Assembly: GCF_003253735.1 (NCBI RefSeq)
Contig: NZ_QKYW01000004.1
Span: forward strand, 186,001-250,000
Origin: Pseudomonas sp. URMO17WK12:I2
Lineage (GTDB): Bacteria > Pseudomonadota > Gammaproteobacteria > Pseudomonadales > Pseudomonadaceae
Direction: 5' to 3'
DNA: 64,000 nucleotides
In this document: positions 45,875-54,202 of the stretch, piece by piece
Numbering within the stretch: position 1 is the first letter of the stretch
Layout of the letters: every line of letters starts with the position of its first letter
The notes under the pieces: generated by a model
Told to the model about the DNA's origin: nothing
The model's input: the letters and a program-made list of their open reading frames with translations, nothing else
Databases searched by the model: none
Program-made: the position numbers and the translations under genes

Positions 45875-46771
45875 TCAGAGGCGCTGCGCCAATTCGGCAA
45901 TGTGCTCAGGGCCGATACCGCAGCAGCCACCCAGGTGGCTGGCGCCCCGCGCGCGCCAGTCGGCAACCCAGCGCAGGTAGCCCGGCGGGTCGAGGTCTTC
46001 GCGCAGTGGATCGAGGCCGTCGTTGGCGGTGGCTTCCTCGGGTTGCGGTGGGAAGGCATTGGCGTAGGCGCCGATGGCGATAGCCACACCGAGGCTGGCG
46101 AAGGTGTCACGCGCTACGTCGATGGCGTCGCCGATCACTTCCGGTTGGCTGCAGTTGAACAGCAGCACCTCGACGCCCAGTTCGGCCGCCGCGCGAGCCG
46201 CATCGACCACCGGCTCGCCGGAGCGCAGACGCGGCACCTCGTCGGTGTCTTCGTCGCGCAGAGTGAACGACAGCCAGAACGGTTTGCCGTCCTTTGGCAG
46301 GTGGGCGTGAATGGCCCGCGCCTCGGCGATGGCGCTCTGGGTTTCCGCCAGCCACAGGTCGACATAGGGCGCCAGCCCTTCGAGCAGCGGGGTCAGCACC
46401 TCGCCGACGCGCTCGGGCTGGAATAGGTCGGGGCGATAGGAGCCGAACAACGGCGGCAGCGAGCCGGCGACGCGCACACCATTGCCGGCCTTGTCCGCCG
46501 CGCTGCGGGCCAATTGGCCGGCACGCTCGGCCAGGGCGCGGCCTTCGGCGGTGAAGCGCTGCTCACCGATATGAAAAGGCACCACGGCGTAGCTGTTGCT
46601 GGTGATCACCTGGCTGCCGCTGGCGATATAGGCGGCGTGCACGGCTTCCACCTGCTCCGGCGCCTCGCTCAGTGCCAGCGCCGACCATTCCGGCTGGCGA
46701 AACGGCGCGCCACGGCGCTGCAGCTCGCGGCCCATACCACCATCCAGCAAAGTCAGAGATCGCTCGCGCAT
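45875..46771 (-). CDS. Homocysteine S-methyltransferase
   Basis: The ATG at 46771 follows GGAGCTTAT and gives MRERSLTLLDGGMGRELQRR; ATGs up to 46798 are less likely. The 298-residue TIM-barrel has zinc-ligand cysteines LFNCSQPEV (about residue 205) and LGGCCGIGPEHI near the C-terminus, as in MmuM and BHMT. It would methylate homocysteine to methionine from S-methylmethionine or S-adenosylmethionine. It is divergent from a binding-protein/permease pair, a context that suggests S-methylmethionine or a related sulphur amino acid is imported alongside. Confidence 0.85.
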   Translation of the reverse strand: MRERSLTLLDGGMGRELQRRGAPFRQPEWSALALSEAPEQVEAVHAAYIASGSQVITSNSYAVVPFHIGEQRFTAEGRALAERAGQLARSAADKAGNGVRVAGSLPPLFGSYRPDLFQPERVGEVLTPLLEGLAPYVDLWLAETQSAIAEARAIHAHLPKDGKPFWLSFTLRDEDTDEVPRLRSGEPVVDAARAAAELGVEVLLFNCSQPEVIGDAIDVARDTFASLGVAIAIGAYANAFPPQPEEATANDGLDPLREDLDPPGYLRWVADWRARGASHLGGCCGIGPEHIAELAQRL

Positions 46772-46882
46772 ATAAGCTCCAGTCATATCCATATGCATTC
46801 AATTCATTTGGATGCACTCATTTATAACTATTTAATACACACAACCCGCCTGTCACAACCCCTTTCGTGCTTAAGGATTCCC

Positions 46883-47704
46883 GTGAAAACCACTCTGTTC
46901 GCGGCCATCGGCCTGACCCTCACTGCCTTCTGCAACCTGGCTCTGGCAGGCCCCACGCTCGACCGCATCGAAAAGAACGGCGAGCTCGTTAATGTGTTGA
47001 TGGAGAACTATCCACCGTTCTCTTTCCTCAATGAGCAGAATCAGCTCGATGGCTTCGACGTCGATGTCGCCAAAGCGGTGGCCGACAAGCTGGGCGTCAA
47101 ACTGCGCCTGGAAACGCCGTCCTGGGACGTGATCGCCGCAGGCCGCTGGAACGGCCGCTACGACATCTGCATCTGCTCGATGACGCCCAGCAAGGCACGC
47201 GCCCAGGTGTTCGACTTCCCGGTGACCTACTACGCCTCGCCAGCGGTGATCGTGGTCAACGCCAGCGATGATCGCATCCATTCGGCCAAGGATCTGTCCG
47301 GCCTGAAAGTCGGCGTCACCAGCGCCGCCTCCTACGAGGGTTACCTGAACAAGGATCTGGTCATCGAAGGCGCCGAAGACACGCCGCTGGAATACCCGTT
47401 CGACGCCGTACAGGTCGCGCCCTACGACAACGACACCGTGGCCTTCCATGACCTGGCCCTGGGTGCCGGCGTGCGCCTGGATGCGATCCTCACCAACCTG
47501 GTGACCGCCCAGCCGCGCATCAATCAGGACAAGCGCTTCAAGCTGGCCGGCGAGGCGCTGTATGCCGAGCCCAACGCCGTGGCCATCGAGAAGAACGACG
47601 CCGAGTGGCGCGCCAAGGTCGAGAGCGTCTTCGCAGAGCTGCGTCAGGACGGTACCCTGGCGGCCATTTCCAAGAAGTGGATCGGTTCCGATATCAGCCA
47701 ATGA
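46883..47704 (+). CDS. ABC transporter amino-acid-binding protein
   Basis: The GTG start at 46883 follows TTAAGGATTCCC and gives 273 residues with a signal peptide (VKTTLFAAIGLTLTAFCNLALA). It is an SBP_bac_3 protein: VLMENYPPFSFLNEQNQLDG, FDVDVAKAVADKLGVKLRL, WNGRYDICICSMTPSKAR. The substrate-binding arginine is expected in the SKAR segment. It is coupled to the permease by an ATGA overlap. Beside a homocysteine methyltransferase, S-methylmethionine or another sulphur amino acid is a sensible but unproven ligand. Confidence 0.85.
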   Translation: MKTTLFAAIGLTLTAFCNLALAGPTLDRIEKNGELVNVLMENYPPFSFLNEQNQLDGFDVDVAKAVADKLGVKLRLETPSWDVIAAGRWNGRYDICICSMTPSKARAQVFDFPVTYYASPAVIVVNASDDRIHSAKDLSGLKVGVTSAASYEGYLNKDLVIEGAEDTPLEYPFDAVQVAPYDNDTVAFHDLALGAGVRLDAILTNLVTAQPRINQDKRFKLAGEALYAEPNAVAIEKNDAEWRAKVESVFAELRQDGTLAAISKKWIGSDISQ

Positions 47705-48537
47705 CACCACCACCTGAAACCCCTCGCCCGCCACCCCAGGCGGGCGAGTCGTTGCTGCAGCGCCTGTTCGGCTTTCGTACCCGCCTGTACCTCACCTGGG
47801 CGACCCTGTTCGCCCTGTGCGTGGCCTTCTTCCTGAGCTTCGACCTGAAGTTCTCGATCATCCTCGACAAGCTGCCCAACCTGCTCGGCGCCAGCCTGGC
47901 GCCCAACGGCTTTCTGCAGGGCGCGGCGCTGACCCTGTTCCTGTGCTTCTGCTCGATCTGGGCGTCCCTGGCGCTGGGCTTCGTCACCGCCCTGGCGCGC
48001 CTGTCGAAGAGCGCGGTGGCATTCGGCATCGCCACCTTCTACGCCTCGTTCTTTCGCGGCACGCCGCTGCTGATCCAGATTCTGCTGATCTACCTGGGCC
48101 TGCCGCAGCTGGGCCTGGTGCCCGGCGCGATCACCGCCGGGATCATCGCTCTGTCGCTGAACTACGGCGCCTACCTGAGCGAAATCTTCCGCGCCGGCCT
48201 GCTCGGCGTGCCCCTCGGCCAGCGCGAAGCGTCCCTGGCCCTGGGCCTCAAGCCGGTGGTGATCTTCTGGCGGGTGACCCTGCCCCAGGCGATGCGCACC
48301 ATCATCCCGCCGACCACCAGCCAGTTCATCTCCATGCTCAAGGACTCGTCGCTGATCTCGGTGATGGGAGTCTGGGAGGTGATGTTCCTGGCCCAGTCCT
48401 ACGGGCGCTCGTCGTACCGCTACATCGAAATGCTGACCACCGCCGCAGTGATCTACTGGCTGCTGTCGATCGGCCTCGAGCTGATCCAGGCGCGGCTTGA
48501 ACGGCATTACGGCAAGGCCTATCTGAACGGGCGTTGA
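47701..48537 (+). CDS. ABC transporter permease, amino-acid type
   Basis: The 278-residue protein has an N-terminal proline-rich tail (MTPPPETPRPPPQAGES) and then five or six helices. FASFFRGTPLLIQILLIYLG is represented here as FFRGTPLLIQILLIYLG, and the EAA loop is LGQREASLALGLKPVVIFWR near residues 180-199. Only one permease and no ATP-binding gene are present; the downstream gene is an unrelated small protein. The permease may act as a homodimer with an ATPase encoded elsewhere. Confidence 0.88.
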   Translation: MTPPPETPRPPPQAGESLLQRLFGFRTRLYLTWATLFALCVAFFLSFDLKFSIILDKLPNLLGASLAPNGFLQGAALTLFLCFCSIWASLALGFVTALARLSKSAVAFGIATFYASFFRGTPLLIQILLIYLGLPQLGLVPGAITAGIIALSLNYGAYLSEIFRAGLLGVPLGQREASLALGLKPVVIFWRVTLPQAMRTIIPPTTSQFISMLKDSSLISVMGVWEVMFLAQSYGRSSYRYIEMLTTAAVIYWLLSIGLELIQARLERHYGKAYLNGR

Positions 48538-48540
48538 ACG

Positions 48541-49005
48541 ATGCAAATACCCGCCGAGTCCATCGAGCGCCTGTTGGGCATCGACTGGTTCGCCAACATC
48601 GGCAGCCCCATGACGCTGGCAGACGCCCGCCAGATCGAGCGAAATGAACTGCACGCGGCGCTGACCAGCGACACCTGGGAAGCCACCACGCTGGAGGCGC
48701 GCAATAGCATCACCGCGCGCCTGGCGCGCCTGCACCACCAGCGCTATCAGGCCTGGAACGAGCTGGCAGTTCGGGCCAAGGCGATGCTGCAACCCGTGTG
48801 GGAAAAGCTGCCGATAGCACGCGACGACGATGCCTTGCTCGCGGACCTGCAATGGAACCTGCACGCCTACCTGATGGAAGCCGCCTACCGCGAAGCGCTG
48901 GTACCACCGCTGTTCTTCGACAGCCTGATCCAGGTCTACGAGGCCGGGCACATCCCCTGCGGCTGGGACGGCGAGTGGCCGAACGGGCAGCTGGTCATCT
49001 GCTGA
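48541..49005 (+). CDS. Conserved cytoplasmic protein of unknown function
   Basis: The 154-residue protein is helical in the middle (TARLARLHHQRYQAWNELAV) and ends with a tryptophan-rich motif (GHIPCGWDGEWPNGQLVIC) that I have seen in small pseudomonad hypotheticals. It has no signal peptide or membrane segment. It starts three bases after the permease stop, so it is probably in the same transcript. No function can be assigned. Confidence 0.65.
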   Translation: MQIPAESIERLLGIDWFANIGSPMTLADARQIERNELHAALTSDTWEATTLEARNSITARLARLHHQRYQAWNELAVRAKAMLQPVWEKLPIARDDDALLADLQWNLHAYLMEAAYREALVPPLFFDSLIQVYEAGHIPCGWDGEWPNGQLVIC

Positions 49006-49074
49006 GCCACTGCGCTTGCGATGAACACCTGCACACCGCAGGATGATGGTCGACCGATTTCAGGAGACCCGCCC

Positions 49075-49530
49075 ATGACCGTCCGCATTCCCGTGGAAAT
49101 CCGCGCCGTCAGCGCCGCCGATCACGCCGCCTGGCTGCCGCTCTGGCAGGGCTACCAGCGCTTCTACATGACCGAGATCGATGCCGCGACCAGCGACCTG
49201 ACCTGGCAGCGCTTCCTTGACCCGGGCGAACCGATGTTCGCCGCTCTGGCCTGGCGCGACGGCGAGGCCATCGGCCTGGTGCACTGGATCTACCACCGCT
49301 CCTGTTGGACCACTGGCGACTACTGCTACCTGCAGGACCTGTTCATCGGCAAGGACGTGCGCGGCAACGGCGTCGGCCGCCAGCTGATCGAGCACGTCTA
49401 CACCGAGGCCGCACAGGCTGGTTGCTCGCGGGTGCACTGGCTGACCCACGAAACCAACGCCAAGGCCAAGCTCCTCTACGAGCGCATCGGCGAACGCTCA
49501 GGCTTCGAGCAGTACCGCAAGCTGCTCTGA
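49075..49530 (+). CDS. GNAT-family N-acetyltransferase
   Basis: The ATG at 49075 follows CAGGAGACCCGCCC and gives 151 residues. The acetyl-CoA motif is YCYLQDLFIGKDVRGNGVGR, with QLIEHVYTEAAQAGCSRVHW following, and the C-terminal helix has NAKAKLLYERIGERSGFEQY. The length and 'RGNGVGRQL' loop are typical of polyamine or amino-acid acetyltransferases, but the substrate is unknown. A palindromic terminator follows the stop. Confidence 0.88.
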   Translation: MTVRIPVEIRAVSAADHAAWLPLWQGYQRFYMTEIDAATSDLTWQRFLDPGEPMFAALAWRDGEAIGLVHWIYHRSCWTTGDYCYLQDLFIGKDVRGNGVGRQLIEHVYTEAAQAGCSRVHWLTHETNAKAKLLYERIGERSGFEQYRKLL

Positions 49531-49561
49531 GCCCGCTCGCCAAACACCTTGCCCCAAAACC

Positions 49562-49591
49562 AAAACGCCCCGCTGATCAGCGGGGCGTTTT
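49562..49591. terminator. Bidirectional terminator
   Basis: AAAACGCCCCGCTGA joined to TCAGCGGGGCGTTTT is a 30-bp perfect palindrome between the acetyltransferase and the convergent AgcS gene, with A and T runs at both ends. Confidence 0.92.
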
Positions 49592-49608
49592 CATTGGTGA
49601 GCGACCTG

Positions 49609-50982
49609 TCAGTCCTCGGTCTTCCAGTTCTTGCGGCTCATGTAATCGCGGGTTTCCTTGACCACCACACCGGAGAGCAGCAACAGGCCGATCAGGTTGG
49701 GCAGCGCCATCAGGCCGTTGGCGATATCGGAGAAGGTCCACACCACTTCCAGCGAGGTGACTGCGCCAACGAACACCACCACCGAGAACAGCAGCCGGTA
49801 CGGCATCACCGCCACGCGACCCATCAGCCGCTCCATGCAGCGCTCACCGTAGTACGACCAGCCGAGAATGGTGGTGAAGGCGTACACCAGCACACCGATG
49901 GTCACCGTGTAGATGCCCCAGCCGCCACCCAGGCCCTGCTCCAGCGCCCAGGCGGTCATTGGTGCGCCCTTGAGGCCTTCCTGGGTCCAGGCGCCGGTGA
50001 CGATGATTGCAAAGGCGGTAAAGGTGACCATGACCAGGGTGTCGAGGAAGGTCTGGGTCATCGAGACCATGGCCTGACGCACCGGCTTGTCGGTCTTCGC
50101 TGCTGCCGCTGCGATGGCGCCGGTACCCAGGCCGGATTCGTTGGAGAAGATGCCCCGCGCCACACCCATCTGCACCGCGAGGATGATGCTCGAACCGAGG
50201 AAGCCGCCGGCCGCAGCGCTACCGCTGAAGGCATCGGTGAACACCAGCACGATGGCGTCCGGCAGGCGGTCGGCGAACACCACCAGCACGGCGATGTTGC
50301 TGATGATGTACAGCACGATCATCACCGGCACCACGCCCGCGGCGAAGCGGCCGATACTCTTGATGCCGCCGATGATCACCACCGCCGTACCGATCGCCAG
50401 CACCAGGCCGCTGAGGGTCGGCGAGATGCCCCAGGTGTCGTACAGCTGATGAGCCGCCGTATTGGCCTGCACCATGTTGCCGATGCCGAACGAGGCGATC
50501 GCGCCGAAGATCGCGAAAGCGACACCCAACGTCTTGCCCAGGGTGCCGCCCACGCCACGGGTGAGGTAGTACATCGGCCCGCCGCTCTGCTCGCCCCTGG
50601 CGTCGGTAACCCGGTACTTCACACCCAGCAATGCTTCGGAATACTTGGTGGCCATACCGACCAGGCCGGTCATCCACATCCAGAACAGCGCACCCGGGCC
50701 ACCAATGCCGATGGCGGTCGCCACCCCGGCGATGTTGCCGACGCCGATGGTCGCCGCCAGCGCGGTAGCCAGGGCCTGGTAGTGGGAGACATCGCCGGGC
50801 ACGTCGCCCTTTTCCTTGCGCTTGATAAAGGCCAGCCAGAAGGCATGGCCCAGCACGCGGAACTGGATGCCGCGCAGGCGGACAGTCAAGTACAGGCCGG
50901 TCAGCAACAGCAGGGGAATCAGCAGAAACGGCCCCCAGATAAAGCTGCTGATGGCCGTGAGCAAAGCGAGAAATTGATCCAT
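49609..50982 (-). CDS. AgcS-family sodium:alanine/glycine symporter (second copy)
   Basis: The ATG at 50982 (MDQFLALLTAISSFIWGPFL) gives 457 residues with about eleven helices. YQALATALAATIGVGNIAGV, GGPGALFWMWMTGLVGMATK and GIFSNESGLGTGAIAAAAAK are the AgcS signatures. It is clearly distinct from the copy at 41429 (different N-terminus and loop lengths), so the two probably have different amino-acid ranges. The 300-bp region upstream (50983-51286) has no gene or clear regulatory feature that I can identify. Confidence 0.93.
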   Translation of the reverse strand: MDQFLALLTAISSFIWGPFLLIPLLLLTGLYLTVRLRGIQFRVLGHAFWLAFIKRKEKGDVPGDVSHYQALATALAATIGVGNIAGVATAIGIGGPGALFWMWMTGLVGMATKYSEALLGVKYRVTDARGEQSGGPMYYLTRGVGGTLGKTLGVAFAIFGAIASFGIGNMVQANTAAHQLYDTWGISPTLSGLVLAIGTAVVIIGGIKSIGRFAAGVVPVMIVLYIISNIAVLVVFADRLPDAIVLVFTDAFSGSAAAGGFLGSSIILAVQMGVARGIFSNESGLGTGAIAAAAAKTDKPVRQAMVSMTQTFLDTLVMVTFTAFAIIVTGAWTQEGLKGAPMTAWALEQGLGGGWGIYTVTIGVLVYAFTTILGWSYYGERCMERLMGRVAVMPYRLLFSVVVFVGAVTSLEVVWTFSDIANGLMALPNLIGLLLLSGVVVKETRDYMSRKNWKTED

Positions 50983-51286
50983 GGAGGATGTCCTTGTTGT
51001 TCTATCCAGTGCGGCTCGTGGCCGGCAGGAACGGCGCAAGGGCTGGTAGAGCCAAAGTGCCAGGCGAGTGAACGCGGGGGCGTCCATGCAACATCGGATG
51101 GTCTGGCATAGATTCCAAGGGCGTAACAAAATGTTAAGCGAATCAATCGATTGCAACGCAGGGGATGGTTGCCAGGAGGGCAAGGCTATAACAACTTGGC
51201 CGTGAAAGGGACGGAAAAACGCGCAATTCAGCTACGTGGCTGCCTTGAATCAGGTTTTTGACTCGTCTCGGTGCCAGCGGCTGATA
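50983..51286. other. 303-bp non-coding leader region
   Basis: This stretch separates the second AgcS gene from the lipoprotein-hydrolase gene on the same strand. GAGG before 50982 may serve as ribosome site (CATCCTCCATG on the minus strand). It is relatively AT-rich near 51125-51160. No terminator, riboswitch-like fold or gene stands out. Confidence 0.5.
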
Positions 51287-52123
51287 TCAGTTGCCACATT
51301 GCACCGGCTGCGCCCGCCAGTTTGCCCACGCCTGCTCCCAGCCCTGGTGGTGCGACACCTGCGCCAGGCGGACGATGTGCAGGCAGCGCGCGTTACCAAG
51401 GCCATCGAGGTAGTGACCCAGAACGGAGGGCGGCACTACAGGATCCACATCGCCGACAAGGTGCCGCTGGGCGATGGTCTGCAGCCGCTCGCGGTAATCC
51501 AGCGGCTCCAGCGAGCCCTCGAGGGGGCTCAGTCGCAGCAGCTGTACCCAGTAGCCTGGACTGAGGTTACCCGCCAGGGTCTGCACGCTGGCCACATCAT
51601 CGCGCCGCGCGGCCAGCAGTAACGCCAGCGCGGCGCCACCGGAATAACCGACCAGCTCGAACGTCTGGTTGCCATAGCGCGCCTTGATCAGGTCGAGCGC
51701 CTGATCGAGGCTGCCCAGCACCTCCTCACTGAAGCGCCGACTTGTCCACAGGCTGTTGCTGCAATCGGGTGCCGTGACGAACTGACAGGGCCGCGCCAGG
51801 TACAGGCTGGGTGCCGGATCACCGAATGCCAGGCGTGCCACCAGCAGATCACGCGGGGACGGGTCGAGGCTGGGCTGCGAGCGCGTCGCCCAGGCATGGC
51901 CATCACCTTCGAGATAAACACGCATACGCGTCGCAACCGGCACATGGGCCGGTGCACCGAGCAGCAACGGGAAAGGCTTGGTGTCGAGGGTCTGTAATCG
52001 CCGGTCGTGCTGGCCGGCCAGTTCGCCCAGCCGCTGTTGCGGTGACTGGCAGCCGCCCAAGGCAAGGGCCAGCAGCGCGCCGACAAGCAACGCGGCCGGC
52101 CTTGCCAGGCGGGCGATCAGCAT
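51287..52123 (-). CDS. Lipoprotein alpha/beta-hydrolase-like protein
   Basis: The 278-residue product has a lipoprotein signal (MLIARLARPAALLVGALLAL then ALGGC, lipobox LGGC). An alpha/beta-hydrolase nucleophile elbow is visible as LVGYSGGAALALLLAARR near residue 158, an acid in GDVDPVVPPS near 231, and a histidine in VSHHQGWEQAW near 259. It would face the periplasm, anchored to the outer or inner membrane. Its substrate is unknown. The start overlaps the end of the YeeE-type gene by seven bases, suggesting co-transcription. Confidence 0.75.
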   Translation of the reverse strand: MLIARLARPAALLVGALLALALGGCQSPQQRLGELAGQHDRRLQTLDTKPFPLLLGAPAHVPVATRMRVYLEGDGHAWATRSQPSLDPSPRDLLVARLAFGDPAPSLYLARPCQFVTAPDCSNSLWTSRRFSEEVLGSLDQALDLIKARYGNQTFELVGYSGGAALALLLAARRDDVASVQTLAGNLSPGYWVQLLRLSPLEGSLEPLDYRERLQTIAQRHLVGDVDPVVPPSVLGHYLDGLGNARCLHIVRLAQVSHHQGWEQAWANWRAQPVQCGN

Positions 52124-53331
52124 CCGGTGAGCTTCGCCTCGCGGCGTTCACCGGGAAAGAACAGCGGCCGCAGGCGCACACCCACACCGTTACCGACGAA
52201 GGCAGCGACCAGCCACAACCAGCCATGCAGGCTGCCGGAGGCAATGCCGCTGAAGTAGGCGCCGATGTTGCAGCCATAGGCCAGGCGCGAGCCGTAGCCG
52301 AGCAGCAGGCCGCCGATCACCGCGGCGATCAGCGAGCGCAGCGGGATGTTCAGGTTCGGCGCGAAGCGCCCGGCCAGGCCTGCGGCCAGCAGCGCACCGA
52401 TGACGATGCCGATATCCATCACCGTGGTGATGTCTTCCCACAGCGGCGCAGCCAGCGCCTGGGCATTGCCCGGCTGCTGCCAGAACGCCCAGGCGGAAAC
52501 GTCCACGCCGCTGCCCTGCAGCACCTTGGCGCCCCACAGCGCGAACGCCGAGGTGATGCCCCAGGGGCGACCGGCCAGCGCCAGGGTGGCGAAGTTGAGC
52601 AGCGCCAGCAGCACCGCGCCCCAGATCAGCGGCCAGGGGCCACGCAGGAAACGCTGCCAGCCCTGGTGTTCGCTTGGCGCCGCCCGCTCCAGGCTGCCGT
52701 GGCGACGCAGCTCCAGGCGGGCGCTGATTGCCGCGATGGCGGCGAACAGGGCGAGGCTGACCACCAGCGCGGGCACCAGGCCCAGGCTGCTGACGATGGA
52801 GGTCGGCGGCAGGCTCGGCAGCGCGGCCCACCAGTCCAGGTGATGGGTCGCGCCAACCCCACCGATGATGAAGAACAGCAGCGTCACCAGCATCCGCGCA
52901 TTGCCGCCGCCGACGGTGAACAGCGTGCCGGAGGCACAACCACCACCGAGCTGCATGCCGATGCCGAAGATGAACGCGCCGACGATCACCGAGGTGCCCG
53001 CCGGGGCCACCAGCCCTTTGACCGGCGTACCGAACAGGGTGCCCGCCGACAGCGCCGGGAAGAACAGCAGCACGGCAATGGCCAGCATCACCATCTGCGC
53101 CCGCAGGCCCGCGCCGCGGCGCTCGTTGAGCAGCACGCGCCAGGCCGAGGTGAAGCCGAACGCCGCGTGATAGAGCACCAGGCCCAGCGCGCCGCCGACG
53201 ATGAACAGCAATGCCTGGCGGCCACTGACCGCAAATGTGAGGGCCAGGGCGCCAGCCAGCAGCAGCGCCACGGCAACCAGCGGCGTACCCGGACGGTTGG
53301 CCGGCGCCACAGCAGGAATCGACAAACTCAT
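52117..53331 (-). CDS. YeeE/YedE-family sulphur-compound transporter
   Basis: A 404-residue membrane protein with about ten hydrophobic segments. Conserved cysteine motifs of the family are seen: MQLGGGCASGTLFTVGGGN near residue 130 and SRLAYGCNIGAYFSGIASGS, represented as YGCNIGAYFSGIASGS, near 355. TsuA-type members bring thiosulphate or other sulphur species across the inner membrane. No TusA-like companion or sulphur-transferase gene is adjacent. It is transcribed together with the lipoprotein hydrolase gene. Confidence 0.85.
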   Translation of the reverse strand: MSLSIPAVAPANRPGTPLVAVALLLAGALALTFAVSGRQALLFIVGGALGLVLYHAAFGFTSAWRVLLNERRGAGLRAQMVMLAIAVLLFFPALSAGTLFGTPVKGLVAPAGTSVIVGAFIFGIGMQLGGGCASGTLFTVGGGNARMLVTLLFFIIGGVGATHHLDWWAALPSLPPTSIVSSLGLVPALVVSLALFAAIAAISARLELRRHGSLERAAPSEHQGWQRFLRGPWPLIWGAVLLALLNFATLALAGRPWGITSAFALWGAKVLQGSGVDVSAWAFWQQPGNAQALAAPLWEDITTVMDIGIVIGALLAAGLAGRFAPNLNIPLRSLIAAVIGGLLLGYGSRLAYGCNIGAYFSGIASGSLHGWLWLVAAFVGNGVGVRLRPLFFPGERREAKLTGC

Positions 53332-53494
53332 ATAGACCTTCGAATGACCAATTGAAACGGTCGGCTATTCTAGCCCGCCCCGGCTACGTCGATGTGGCGA
53401 TGCTTAGAACGAATGCTGAAAAGGTTATGCCATCGGGCGATTCACGATCTTTATGCGCACGAAGCGGCAATTACAAGGCAAGCGGACGGTGGGC

Positions 53495-53930
53495 AGAGCC
53501 TGTGTGGGAGAGGCCGGGCGGCGATCCGCTTTAGCCTCGAGCTCTTTACGTCCCACACGCTATGCGTGAGCTGTGGTTTGCCAGCTTTATCGCGTTGCGG
53601 ATACGCTCGGTTCCGCTCTGTCGAGCGGGTTTCTTTTGGCATCGCCCGGATGGCCGGCCCCGCCAAAAGAAACCAAAAGGTCTAGCCCCGGCATACGGCC
53701 CCAGCTGCGCTGGGGTTCCCTCGCTTCATCATTGTTCCGAGGGCCCGACCTAGGCGGCTCCCCGCGAAGGGCCGTCCCTGGCCCATCGCGGCTCTCGCGA
53801 CATCCATGTCGCTCAACCCTCTCCACAACGATTCCGCTCGGCCTCCTGAAGGGGCGATTGGTGTCGCCTCATAATTCTCTGGCATGAGGAACACCAAAAA
53901 GGCAAAGCGGCCGACCGGCCGCTTCCGCCA
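53495..53930. repeat. Structured repeat-like element
   Basis: The element contains exact inverted repeats GGTTTCTTTTGGC (53628-53640) / GCCAAAAGAAACC (53662-53674), CCCCAGC / GCTGGGG (53699-53715) and AAGCGGCCG / CGGCCGCTT (53905-53924). The phrase GGTTTCTTTTGGC...CCAAAAGAAACCAAAAGG is familiar from multi-copy intergenic sequences in pseudomonads that are often mis-annotated as small proteins. Its ends are approximate. Confidence 0.5.
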
Positions 53931-54037
53931 TTTAGCTGCCAAAATCGACGAACCTGGGCTGAAAGATTATTGGCAGGTTCTCAGAGCACTCCCGTCATGG
54001 GCAATCGGCGGCGTGCAGAGGCCACATTGAGTGCATC

Positions 54038-54104
54038 GTGGGAGGGCGCCATGCGCCCGAAAGCTTCGCGGGCACGGCCTAGGCGTCCCCCACCCGCTCC
54101 CACA
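54038..54104. repeat. REP pair
   Basis: GTGGGAGGGCGCCATGCGCCC (first 20 bases considered) faces CACCCGCTCCCACAG around a diverged centre (GGCACGGCCTAGGCGTCCCC). It precedes the oadA terminator. Confidence 0.6.
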
Positions 54105-54166
54105 GGCTCGAGGAGACTCGGCCTCCCCGACCGCTCCTACGCGATCAGGGCCGACAGACAAAAAAA

Positions 54167-54182
54167 GGGGCCTTGCGGCCCC
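54167..54182 (-). terminator. pycA-oadA operon terminator
   Basis: GGGGCC, a TTGC loop and GGCCCC preceded by AAAAAAA on the plus strand, which is a U-run at the 3' end of the minus-strand transcript, 20 bases beyond the oadA stop. Confidence 0.85.
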
Positions 54183-54202
54183 CAGAGGTTAATCGGTAAC
54201 GG

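Larger units (their letters stand above)
53332..54202. other. 870-bp region without a credible gene
   Basis: Between the YeeE-type gene and oadA there are only short, overlapping open frames with atypical composition (many R, S, P). I see a structured repeat-like element (53495-53930), one REP pair (54038-54104) and the oadA terminator. The first 150 bp look like a promoter/leader zone for the YeeE-type gene, with no site I can name. Confidence 0.6.

Noticed and set aside
53562..53887. Short Arg/Ser-rich open frames on both strands
   Set aside because: They overlap each other, coincide with inverted repeats and resemble sequences often mis-called as genes; no ribosome site or domain supports them.
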